From Motacilla alba alba (Eukaryota; Chordata; Aves; Passeriformes; Motacillidae): a stretch of 64,000 bases of DNA. Below are positions 37,501 through 49,500 of this stretch, one piece after another. Each line of letters begins with the position of its first letter. Position 1 is the first letter of the stretch. Below the pieces are notes generated by a model. That model was not told the DNA's origin, ran no database searches, and saw nothing but the letters and a program-made list of their open reading frames with translations. Where the stretch lies: assembly GCF_015832195.1 (NCBI RefSeq), contig NC_052019.1, forward strand, positions 6,236,872 to 6,300,871. Reading direction: 5' to 3'. The translations under genes were made by a program, and so were the position numbers.

Positions 37501-40500
37501 GAAACTAGCTCCAGGAACCAAAATGAGCAGATTTTGGAGAAACAAAGGAGATCTGCCAGAGACAGAAAGGCCCATTCCACATGGTGAAAAGATAATCAGG
37601 CAAGAAGAAAATCTGAATGATATTTGGCCAGATCAGTGGAAGCTAGAATGACCTTGGGGGGTGTGTCTGAACAAACCCTATTATAAATATTTAAATCTCT
37701 ATCATCCCTAAATTACAGAGGGAACATGCTATGGTATAGACATGAGCAGCCTGGGCTAGTAAAAAAAAAAGCACTTTTTTGGTCTCCAAAAGCTGCAGAG
37801 AGCATCAAAGAGGCAGTAGCTGAGGAAACCTTTGCAGCGCACCTGGAGAGATATCAAGGGCACATTTTGGGAGGGAGAAAGGCCTGGCAAGGACTTGGAA
37901 CCACAAGCCACTGACTTCTGTTTTGTTATTTCAGCATCCAGAGTAATTCTTTCTGCCAAAGAAATAGTAGGTTGTCATCTGTTTTTCCTGAGGTAAGTAA
38001 CCTTCATGGCCCCCACGTGGGCCAGCTGTGTAGACCAGAAAGCAGCAATGCTTATTGGAATTACACCCTCACCTGAAGGCCACGTTTGTAGCTGTCAGCA
38101 CACAGAGATAGCAAGGAGAAATTAATCTTTGTGCCCAAAGCAGTCTATAGCATTAACAGTTGCAGGAGATTTGTAGCAAAAGTCCCAGAGAAGTTAAGCC
38201 CATACACAGAGGGGGAAGCAAACCCAAAATCCTGCTCTCAGCCCACTGCCGTGTTTGATTCTGCCTCTCCCAAACAGACTCCCAAACCCACCCCACAAAG
38301 ACCGAGTGGCTCACTGGGGAAAGTAAACACACTGTTTGCAAAAGCTTTTACATTTCACACTTTGGATTGAGTGTAAAAACTCACCCCTGAGAAACTCATA
38401 AACAGATGCACATTTGGAACAACGAGCTCCGTGCTCATGTTTCACTTCTTCATTAGACACTCACACTCAACTGCTCCGTCTCAAACTGATGGAATCCAGC
38501 CTTTGTGGTGTGAAAAATTTGCAATGAAATGCAGTCTGGGCCCACAGACCATGACTCCAAGCTGAAGACAATTTGATAGATGGTGCATTGACCACACAAA
38601 CGGGTTCAAAAGAAATCAGTTTGGCATTCTGGAGAATTTTGAAAGTATTTTTGATCAATGGTGTTTGGAAGTCTCAGGAACATTAATTCTATATTCAGTT
38701 TGCCAAAAATGTCTACCTTAGATAGAATTTATAAGCATACATGTCAAGATATATTTAAAATCCTTTGAGACTTCCAAGTACACGAATAACACACATATCA
38801 TTACTACCTTTTTTTAACATAGCATCATATAAATCAAATGAAAGCACCAGGCTTTCTCAACTAAGGAAAACCACTTCACTTAAAATAACAAAGGTAATAC
38901 TTATTTATTAACGTACAATGTCCAAAATTCCTATTAAAATCTGTCAAGAACAGTTTAATGCAGCACACTTTCAGGAACTGAAATTAACACATACTTGCTC
39001 AGAGGTTAAATCCAGCACTTTGCTGTATCCATATTTTTCATTTCAAAGGTTAGGAAGTCCCTGGTTGCTCCTTTGAAAAAGTGCAAAAGTACCATGTTGA
39101 AAAATGGAAACAGCATCTGAAAGTACCCACTGTCATTTATCAACTGTCTTGTGTCAAGGTACCATTAGGTGTTCATCAACAATGCATTTGAGGAGGAAAA
39201 TTTATCAGAAGCATTTCCTCACACTCTCTGGGATGGTGTCTGTGAATGAGGAGATTATGAAATAGCTCATTAGCCAGTTCCTGCTATCTGATGGGGACTG
39301 TTCTCAGCAACTGCAAATGGAATTCCCCCTGCATGGCAGATTATGGTAGTTGAGGGCACAGGGAAGAAAAAGGTCAGCATTGCCATTTCCATGCTTCCAG
39401 CCAGCGGCAGACTTACATGGTCAAAGGCTTGGCATGAGCAATTTCATTTTAAGTCAGTTGTTCTGAGCATATATTTAAGCATGCAGAGACTCTAGAATGG
39501 ACACAGTTAAAGTAAGTTGGGGCTGATTTTTTTTTTCCCCACAACAATCATCTAAATTTACAGCAGTAATTCTGTGTTGTGATTGAATCTTATGGAGCAG
39601 AAGAAATCTTGACTGTTGCTCCTTAGATAACCATCCAAACAACACAATCATAACTTCAGCATCTATAAGAAGATAAAAGAGCTTGTTATTGCCTTGGCTG
39701 ATGATAATATCCTGAATGATAAGGAGCAGCATGTCATTCTGCAAACCCTGACCTCATTCAAAGTTGTTTCCTTGAGGGTGGACAAACTGCAGTTGGATCC
39801 TGGTGCAATTCTTCATAACAATAACTGCATTTACCTTTCCTGTCAGGGACACTCATTGAACACTTCTGTAACATCCTCTGACCACCTTGGGCAGCAGGCA
39901 AAGATCAGTTTTGTTGAAGAACACTGTTCATGTGTGCTCATATGCAGGAGATATTCTCAGAGTAGGGACAGCACATCTTCAGCTCTGCTGTGGGATGACA
40001 CCATATTGTCCCTAAAGGAGTATGGACTGTCCCTAGTACATGATAGGAGCCTTCTCTTTTGATTTGGTTCAAGAGCCTTTGGCTTAGCCAAGGCTCTGTC
40101 TGCTTCTGGGACAATTCTTCTAAATCTTCAGGCAAAATTAACCTTTCCCTAACTCTAGCTCCTTCCTTTATTTCTTCCCATGGGCTTTCTTTATCTTCTC
40201 TTCCAAGTGCAAAATTCTGGTGTTTGGTACTCATCCTCAGGCTCTCTGTTTGCTCTCTCACCTCTGAAAAACCCACATTTCACCTTCTTCCTCTTGCTCA
40301 TACTTTTGTACGCCCCCCATGTTACTCAGTTCTCTTACTCTTCTCATTTTCCACATTACTCAGTAACTCAAGTCCTTGCTTAAGCATGAAAATCTCATTT
40401 CAGGCATTTGCACAGTTGTGGTAGATCAATTAAAAAAGACCAAGGACAGACCAGAATATTTGTCAGCAGAACAGACAGAGATATGAGCAAACCAGGAGCT

Positions 40501-43500
40501 GAGCAACCTCTCCACTTCCTGCATATGTAAAAAGCTGTCTTGAGCAGAAGAGATGCATTGCAGATATTCAAGTAAAGAAAATTATATTGTTAATAATCAC
40601 ATCTTCCCCATGAACACAGCAAAGGACCTTTGTACAAAGCACAATCTGAATAATGTCATTTTTTTCTGAACTACTTCTGCACAGTTTTAATGTGGATCTT
40701 CCTTTAGCACTTCCTGACATCTTTAGTGTCACAGTGAGTTTGCCAAATTCAAAGACTCAGATTTAAGTGAGGTTCCTGGGATTTATGACATCTCAGAAGC
40801 AGAGATCAAGCAAAAGAAAACACCATGAGAAAGACAATTCCACTCCCCAAAACCATTAGCCCACCAGGTCAGGCACACTTAGTGGCACATTTACTTTTGA
40901 CTTAAACTTTACATGAAGTCACGGAACAGCCCGGGCTTTGAAGGACAGCCAAAGCAAAAGGGACAGTTCTGCATGGGCCACATTGTGCATGTCAAACAAT
41001 GTTAACACTGAAAGGCTGCTTGTTAGAGCCTCACTGAGGACCTTAGCAAGAGGAAGGAAAATTGGATATAGAAGGAGATTACATAATTCTTCTGAGTTTG
41101 CAAAAGGAATTTGATTTGGCAAGTCTGAGCAGAAGAGATGTTGCTCTCTGAATTGGGGGTTAGTTTCAACTGGTGGAAAATGTCAGTTTTGAAACAACAA
41201 AAATATTGTAATACACTCTAAGTCTGTAAAGACATTTCACAAGTGAGAACTGGCAACAAGCAGAGTGATTCCCCTCTATATGTTACTTGGAGGAGTTTAA
41301 AATAATTAAAACTATGTACCTCTAGAACCTTATTTAATCTTAAAAGAAATATAAGTTAACTCTATCTATAGCATCCACATCTCCAAAGCATTCTATGATT
41401 CTATAAATGTTTCTTCTCCTGTTTTGGTGTAATCAGAAACTACTTGTGGCATTGTTTGTTTTTTTTTTCAATAAATATTACACAGAAAATTATAGTGGTA
41501 ACTGCAAAGAGACAGTGTTTTACCTGTCACTGAGTATATAATTCCAAAGTTTTCCACTTCCCCCTAAGACTTAAGGGCTGTTGGGAAAAAAGATATGGGA
41601 AGGAAGGTGATGGTAAGAATTTTCCAGTGAAGTTTTCTACCAGGTCACCTTCCAGTAGCCACAAGCACCGAGGTCTCTGCAAGGAAAATCCCTGCCTGGA
41701 GCTGATCGCTGTGAAACACTCCAGGAGTGCATGGCACTTTCAGCCTTCTCTGACTGGCTTTGTGGACATGTCATTGAAGGCACTTGAGATTTTCAGACCG
41801 TGTAGAATGCCTTGGCTCACAAACACACATATTCCATTTGAGTTTTGGGGTAGTCATTTCCACAAAAGTTATTTTCACACTTCCAGCTGAAGCAAGAAGG
41901 TTGGGCTAAGGCAGGATAATCTATAAGAAAAACAGAGTGAAGGTTTCTGGCTTCTCTGAAGAGAGAGGGTAATGCAAGCAAGATGAGTATCATCCCTGGT
42001 CTTGTGTCCTCTTAACATGTAGAAGAAGCTGGAATAAGATTCAAGGGCACTGTGTGGTTGGGGCAGAGGAGGACAGTAGCACTAGAGATGGCAAACCAGG
42101 TGTTAGCAGTGTCCTTTACATTTCTCTGCACTTACAGTGAGCCTGCACTGCTCTTATCCATCACAAATCACACTTTGATCTATAAGAATTTGGCTTGCTT
42201 TTCAATATTTTAGGAACATTGCTCTAACATGTGAATTATAGTTTTGTAGTTTTGTTTGTGAAGGAGCAGCAACTCAGATTGCTGCTGGGAATGGGCAAAT
42301 CCTCTGGAACCAGTTTCAATAGAAACTAATCCTAAGAAAAGCTTATCTAAAAGTTCAGCATTAAACTCTGTACAGGAGTTAGAAAGAGCTGACAGCCAAT
42401 TAAATATACTGGAAACTGAAGGGAAATGTGGGGGTGGAAGAAAAATGGAGATATTTTGCTGTTCCCTGACTGTTGCCCCTGGAAAGTCATTCCATCCTGA
42501 ATTTCTCCAATGCCATATCCTTTGTAAGGTTTCAAAACCAACATTTAAAATATATTTTTAAGGATAACCATGTCTGAAAGTTAAAGCCCTTTGGGGAAGA
42601 ATAAAAGAGGGACTTCAAAGTAACAAAATGCTAAATCTGGCAACTTGTTTTTAATGGAAGTAAAAACCTGCACCATTTAATACTTAAAGTGTAATAAGAA
42701 GAGAAATGTCACACGTAGAGTTCAATTTCTACCCATGGAATTGTGCCCCTGATTTAACAAATTCCAACTTAAATGCTTCCACCACAACGAAAAATGTTTT
42801 ACTGACCTCGAGCTCATTGTACAGCAGAGGTCCAACAGTATTGCTCGGACTGGGATCAAAGAAAATGATTTTTGATTTTCAAAGCAGCCAGCCTAAAGTG
42901 AGCTAAATCCATCTGGCAAACGTTTTGCAGTTCAGCAAGTGCTGAACCCCCTTTTTTGTGGAGTTTTGTTCAGGATGGGTTTCGACATGTTGCATCTAAG
43001 AGTCTATTTTAGCTTCAGAGGAGTCCCTGGTCTCTCCCTCACTGGAATATTGCTGCACATGGTGCTGCAGTGACCTGAGCTGGCTTAGATCAGACTTCAG
43101 CCTCTCAGGAGGACCAGGCTGAGCACTGATACTCAGCTACACTCACCCTTCTGATGTTACAGCTTTCCTCTGGTCCTGAGCAACAACTTTCCACATGTAA
43201 GACTGCATGAAATCATGTAATTGGTGTGTCATTCCGAGTTAAATTAAGAGCAATATCTATTCTGCCTGTATAGTTTTTAAAAAATATCTTTTTTTCCATT
43301 ATTGTTTTCTCACCAATTCAGCTTTTACATATTCAAGCACCTGGTTTTAATACTCTGGACATGAAACATAATTCTGGATGCTGACACCAAACTGATGCAT
43401 GTCCTAAGATATTGGTCAGGCTCTGTCTCATAAGGTAACACTGATATAACACATATTACCACTATGTGCCAGGTTATTTTCAGCTCTTCACAGTGGGAAA

Positions 43501-46224
43501 CTGCTGTCTTGGATAACAGAGTGTCTGCAAGTTATTACATTTTGACCATTGAACCTAATGGTACTTAACAGGGATGTTATGAGTAATGATCATGATGTGT
43601 TTTGGAGATGAAAGAGGCACCAAAATGTGATTTCTGATATGGCTGTTGAGCCAGTAGGGCAAACTGGTGAGAGCAGACTGAGCTGCAGTCAGGCATGAGG
43701 ACTGATCAGCTCTGCCCAGCCTCTGGTTCTTCTTAGTGTGTAATTGCAGAAGAGTGCCAAGGACCAAACGGAGAGCCAGGATACTCAGCAGAGTATCTGT
43801 TCTGGTTTAGCTGGTATCAGTTCTGGTACTCTTAGCAGAGTATCTGTTCTGGTTTAGCTGGTATCAGTGTCAGCTGAAATGCAGAGTTTGGGCAAAGGAA
43901 GCACAGGCTGCAGTGACAAAAACACAGCTCAGAGCACCTGTGTGGGTACCTGAGCAGAGCAGGCATTGTGACATGAGCTTGCATGGCAGACCAGGGGTAT
44001 GAAAACTCAAACTTTGATAATGGAAACCCTATTAATAAACAGTGGGGTGTCACTGATCAGTTCCAAGTAAAGTCATTGGTGTCTTTGGATTTAGGACCCC
44101 AAAAGACTGATGTGCAGAGAAGGAAGCAACCTAGGAGGTGTTCAATACACTCACATGTTTGAACTCCTGCCTCTCCCTGCTTGCTCAAGGTCTGGGTGAT
44201 CTCTGCTGACTTAGGAATCAAAGTTATGTGCACAACTCGAGGTGAGCGCCTGAACATATCTAAGAAAAAGCCAGCACCCAGCCCATGCATGCTTTATTGT
44301 ATGAAATTTTGTTTTCTCACTAAACTTATTAACTCAAACCATCACTTATTTTCCTTTTGGCAGGAGCTATCAAGACACAGAATAGCCTGGCTGATAGAAA
44401 AAAAGAGATCATGGTTTATCTGCAATAAAGCCTGCCAGGCAAGAGTTATATGGCCAAAGGAGAAAATAAGGTCTAGAGAGCAGGTCTTCCCTATCCCATG
44501 TGAGTGCCCTGCTGCAGGTTACTGCACACCTTCCTTAGTCCTTCCACCTTCCACCCATATGTCAACCCACTAATGGCTTTGGTCAAACCACTCACTTGAG
44601 ACATGACTTACTAGCTGCAGAACTCTTCAGACAGACTAAAGCCAAGACACCCAGACTGATTGACTGAACCAACGTGCTGCTAACACAGCACTAACAACTC
44701 AACACACTTAGAAAACAAATAGCAAAATAAGCTTGGCTTTCACCAAACTTCCTTTGTCTAGATGCCCTGGAGTCATGAAAAAAAGATCCACACACACAGA
44801 GCCTTTCCCTTCAAGAAACAGCTTATTGAGGCTTTAAATGAGGAGAAAAGTCTCTCTAATTGAGAAGAGGAATAGAAGAAGGATCAAGCAAATTCCCATC
44901 TGGCATTTACAGACATATCCACTTTGTGCTGCTCATAACAATTAGCATATCCGTGCCAATGATGATTTGCAAGTCTCTCTCTGTGCTGACTTTGGATGTG
45001 TCTCAGCTGCAGGGAGGGTGAGCTCCACAGCACTTTGCCATACTGAGTTGCCTTGTTATCCATATTACCCTCATCCAGAAACCTGGGCAGACAATCAGAC
45101 ATGTCCCTTTTTAGAGCATAATGAGGATGTGGTAACTGCAGCCTAAGATTCAGAAGTTGGGAAAGGATCCCACTGTTTGGGTGTATCCATTCAGTTCCTG
45201 CGTTTTGGTGAAAAGCTTGGCAAAAACTATGAAACTACAACATAGCAACACTGCATACATGATGGATGTAGATTATGACACCTCTCAAGATGTTTCCCTC
45301 TCTCTTGCAGTGTCTCAGATAACTTAGCCAAGCAGATGTTCACCATTAATTTCAGCCATGGAAAAATGCAAGTTTCACACTAAAAGAAAAAATATGGTAC
45401 ATGGAAGACATTTGAACTATTCTCTGTTTGCTTTGTCTTGCAAGCAATGAGGAATTTGTTTTTTCTGAGTCAGAGCTGGAACTGGAACAGAGACACCTCA
45501 CGTTCTGGAAGGATCTCACTATCCAGAATCTTCAGGCACAAGGGAAGACGAGGCCTGTGTCCCTCCCTCAAAGAAATGTCCTGCTTTTCTGTAGAAAAGA
45601 ATCACTTTTCTGTGAAACAGTCAGAGAAAGAAAGAAAAGATCTTCCTGATGATATTCCACCCATTCTCTCATTCAGTCACATTATTTAACCCAGTGATTG
45701 AAGGAGAAAAAACAGACCCAGCTGCCCTCAAGGTGCAACAGCTTCTGGCTCCATTGTCTTTCTGGGGATAATGCTTGTTTGATAATTATAACCCCCAATT
45801 CCCTCTCAGCCACAAAGCTTTCAATTTATGTAACACTTGAAGACTAATTTCTAGCTAGGATTAAATACATCCCTTGAAGTTTTCTGGGAAAAGTGTTGGT
45901 GATAAAAATTCACTATTGTCCATTGTTGGCACTGAAGAAGGGCTGTTGGAACATGGCATGTAGCCATTCCCTCCCACCTTTCCTTCCCAGTGTTAGCACT
46001 ATCACTGCTGACCCAAATAAATGCATTGTTCCCCAAGGCAGAGAGAATGAAGTTATTCTGAACTGATAAGGCTCCTCCCTGACTATTCACCGCTTGGACT
46101 CTGTTACCAGAAAGATGGTCCCCATCTGACTTGGCTGCTCCTCTTGGAATAGCCCCAGATCTTCTCTATACTCCAAGTAGTTAAACTTTTTTCCTTCTCT
46201 CTGCAGCAGATTCACCCATGGAGC
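28566..46224. other. Long non-coding stretch, no gene or large repeat recognised
   Basis: About 17.7 kb with no interspersed repeat I can identify. Minor items are a 14-nt A run (32,840-32,853), two overlapping Lys/Gln/Ser-rich open frames (34,281-34,785), a pyrimidine/purine tract at about 35,878-35,930, a 58-bp acceptor-donor bounded stretch (37,935-37,992) and a 47-bp-period duplication (43,787-43,868). Open frames peak at 130 codons (44,181-44,573) and resemble no family known to me. Confidence 0.4.
43787..43868 (+). repeat. Tandem duplication, 47-bp period
   Basis: The same 35 bases, beginning agcagagtatctgttctgg, occur at 43,787-43,821 and 43,834-43,868. A 12-bp spacer separates them, and its last bases partly match the sequence before copy 1. 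The perfect identity suggests a fairly recent local duplication. Confidence 0.95.
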
Positions 46225-46225
46225 A

Positions 46226-46504
46226 CCAAAGAATCCCAGAATCATAGAACATCCCAAGCTGGAAGGGACAAAAGGATCATTGAGTCCAATTCCTGGCCCT
46301 GCACAGGAAAATCCCAAAAATCCCACCATGTGCCCGAAAGTATTGTTGAAATACTCCGTGTACTCTCTCAGGCTGCAACCACTGCCCTGGGGAGCCTGTT
46401 CCAGTGCCCAGCCACCCTATGGGTAAAGAACCTTTTCCAGATATCCAATCTAAACCTTCCCCTGACACAGCTTCACACCATCCCTCTGGTCCTATTGCTG
46501 TTCA
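46226..46504 (-). mobile_element. CR1 LINE fragment, 3' end
   Basis: Plus-strand text is the reverse complement of a CR1 3' end: tail 'cccagaatcatagaacat' near 46,235, then 'ccaagctggaagggac', 'tggccctgcacaggaaaa', 'caccatgtgcccgaaag', 'ccactgccctggggagc' and 'ctgacacagcttcacacc'. The wording is that of the passerine-type CR1 whose 3' part also appears, in the opposite orientation, at 25,000-25,606. The 5' limit of the element (right side here) is where similarity fades, about 46,504. Confidence 0.9.
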
Positions 46505-46509
46505 TGCTG

Positions 46510-49500
46510 GTTTGCAACATGGTTCAAAGACAGCACAGCTTCTGGAATTGCTGCCCTGTCCAGCTGCCACATGAAAGGCAATGGTTACTGCAGCTCCTCA
46601 CTCCCAACCAAGCCAAGCACCGCTGCTCAGGTGGTGTGCCAGGGTCAGGTACTCACTGACCCCTCAGCTTTTCCCTGGGGCCTGGGGAAGGCAGCTCTGG
46701 GGCACTGCCAGTGTCTGGCTCCATCCCTCCGTGCCAGCCCTGAGAACAGGACGCTTTGTGCAGTCTCAGGAAATGGCAGTTCTGCCGAAGGTCAGGGTTT
46801 GTGAAACAGACACCTTTTTTTTTCTTTTCCTTCTTTTCCCTTTACTGGGGAGTTTTTTACTCCCTTCTCCCTCCTCACCCCACACTTTCCCTGGGCTGGT
46901 TCCAAGAACAACCCTTGTGCCATTCTCTCCCACCACAGGCACAAAGAGCTTCTTTTACCGATCCACTGGCTGTTCAGGATACAAAGAAGTTAAACTAACA
47001 ATGTGGCGATGCAACAGCCCATTACAGGCAGGTCTGGATGAGTCACAGAAGTAAAGAGTAGGAAGGGATTTTAAGGGGCCACCTTCCCCTCTCTCCCAAG
47101 GCAGCCCATGTATTTTCTCCTACTACATTTTCCAGTGACCTGCTATTTCTGTTCCTCTGGAGTACAGCAAGGTCTCGGTTTCTCCTCAGGAATGGTATTT
47201 ATTGCCAGGATTTATCACTCCTCGGAACAAGTTTGTCCTGTCTTTATGCTTATTTAGAGAATATACCACGTTTAACTGTGGAGTTCAACCCCAGAACAAA
47301 ATACCACGTGAAAACAGCATTTTAAGTGCACATTTAATCTTGGAAAGAGGCTAATATTGTTCTCTGAAAGTGTTTCTAAGATCTGGGTTGCCTAGTGGCT
47401 AACCTCTGAGCAGATTCTGATGGAGTGAATGCTACGTATATTATAGGGTGACTGGCACCATTTTCAGGTACTTGCTGCAGTTTGCAGAGATTTAGAAAGC
47501 AATCTGGAAGATTCAGAAGGAAAACTAGACTTAATGCAGTCAACTGCTTTGAAAAAAAAACCAAAAAACTAAACCAAAACACAAGAAAGCAAATGCTAGT
47601 TCCACATTTGGGTTTGTACTCAGCTATGGTTAGTTGTGGAATCATCTCAGCTTTACCAGAGATTTCTATCCTTTCAGCTAGCCATATCAGAGACATGGTT
47701 ATCCTCATCTGGTTATCCTGGTTATCCACCTGGTTATCCTCATCTTGCACAAAATAAGAGGAAATTTATTCATTCATCTCTGGACACAAGTCCAAGCCAT
47801 GCACAGTATCTTCCACTATCCCTTGTGCCTCGTTTGCAGACTCTTTTACCTATTTTACCCTGACTGGAAGGGTATTCTCATTTCTCTAATGATCAAGGAA
47901 GGTCTTCAGCTCCTTTTGGACTGAACACAAGAAGTTGGTACCATCTCCCCTCACGTCTCAGAGTACACACATCATTTGCAGCACTACAACACGGCCTCAG
48001 GCCCCACTGAATGAACAGCCCCAGGAGTGTGGTAGGACAGTCCCCCAGGGCATGGTGGCATGGTGGGACCAGGAGCATGGTCCCCCTTGCTGTGAGAGCT
48101 CACAGTTTTGGGAGAAACCCCTTGTTGGGCACGGAGGCTGCAGAAATGCCTGATGGAGATACTCCCGCTCTCCTCCAACACGTGCACAAAGCCCATGGAG
48201 TTCTGCTTTTTATGAGAAGGTGAGGCACTTCCAAGAGTAATAAAAAAACCTGAAAGAACACACGGCACACATAAAAATGCCAAATTCAGTTTGTCTTCTG
48301 CACCTCAAAATACAGAGGCCACTGGGGACCTACCTGGGGTTTTCTCTGCTGTGGCACAACATGGTCTCACCTGGAGGCCAGCTGAGAATGTTCTTGCTAA
48401 CAGACAAAAAACATTCCTCAAAATAGTCCATTAAATTAAAGTCTGCTACCGTGATCCAAGCAGGTTTGCAGCCTGCAGCTGCAAAGCATCTGCCTGTGGC
48501 TGTCCCTGGATTCCTCATCCCTCACACAGAGCCTGATGCTCTCCAGGACACGTCAGACCCTGTCCCACTCAGCACGTCACCCTGCCAGGCACCAGCTCAG
48601 TAAAAGGGCACCTGTGTTATGTCCCTCTGCCAACACCATTAACCAAATATCAGTCCCATTATTCCCAGTGAGGTCAGAATAATTTTCACATCAAGGTCTG
48701 CAAACAAAGGAAGCCCATCTTCTACAGGGTAAATATTAACAACCCTTGGACCATTTGCAACTTAATTAAATGCTTTTATGGAATATTTCCACTGCATGTG
48801 TAAATCCTGAGTGCTATTTCTGTTGGGTACAAATCTGTAGGTGTATTAACTACTGTTAGATAAAATAAAACAAAGAAAAGAAAAATCAACCCAAAATAAC
48901 TTGTTCTTTAATATTTTATTTCAAGGACATAATTTCAGGGCTGAATAGATCAAACTGTCTGACTGACTTTAGTTCAACCTCATCTACAGTTCCATAGCAC
49001 TAGATGGAGATCCTTATTGACTGATAGCACTAAAATTACTAGCAAGGGTTTTTTTTTGTCTTTTAGGGATGGGACTTGTAAAAAAGTTTGAATCTCTAAT
49101 TCTTTTTTTTTTTTTTTTCCTTAACTAAAACCATTATTATGAAGTTCCCTTCAATTTGTCCTGGAACAGCTTCAGTCATGGCTCAATTCAAGCAGAAACT
49201 GAACTGAAAAATGCATTGGTTCCTCTCTCTGGGCTTTACTAAGTAATTTTGTAATAAAGCAGGATGGAAACAGAAGTGCCAAACTTCCACTTTGTGAAGC
49301 AGTTTGGAAATTCCAGACATGCTTCTGCCCAAATCAGAGCAAACCCTCAAATATTGCAAGTTTTTACATGAGTGTAAAATTATCTCAAAAATTACCTTTC
49401 TTTTTGACCAAAATATTATTTAGAAAACTTCATTTAATTTCACCTTTTAAACGCTAATTGTACACAAAGTAAAACAATTAGAAATCTGAAGATGGTTCAA

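Noticed and set aside
37935..37992. Acceptor/donor-bounded 58-bp candidate exon
   Set aside because: Two frames are open only because it is very short; no further support.
46581..47054. 157-codon plus-strand open frame
   Set aside because: It runs through a T/C-rich tract giving poly-Phe, overlaps other open frames in different registers, and has no domain, signal peptide or splice support.
47030..47200. Possible degenerate CR1 3' end ('gtcacagaagtaaagagtag', 'ggaagggattttaagg')
   Set aside because: Only a loose resemblance over about 40 bp; the following sequence does not continue as CR1.
48065..48084. 7-bp hairpin gggacca/tggtccc
   Set aside because: Short stems like this are expected by chance in a window of this size.
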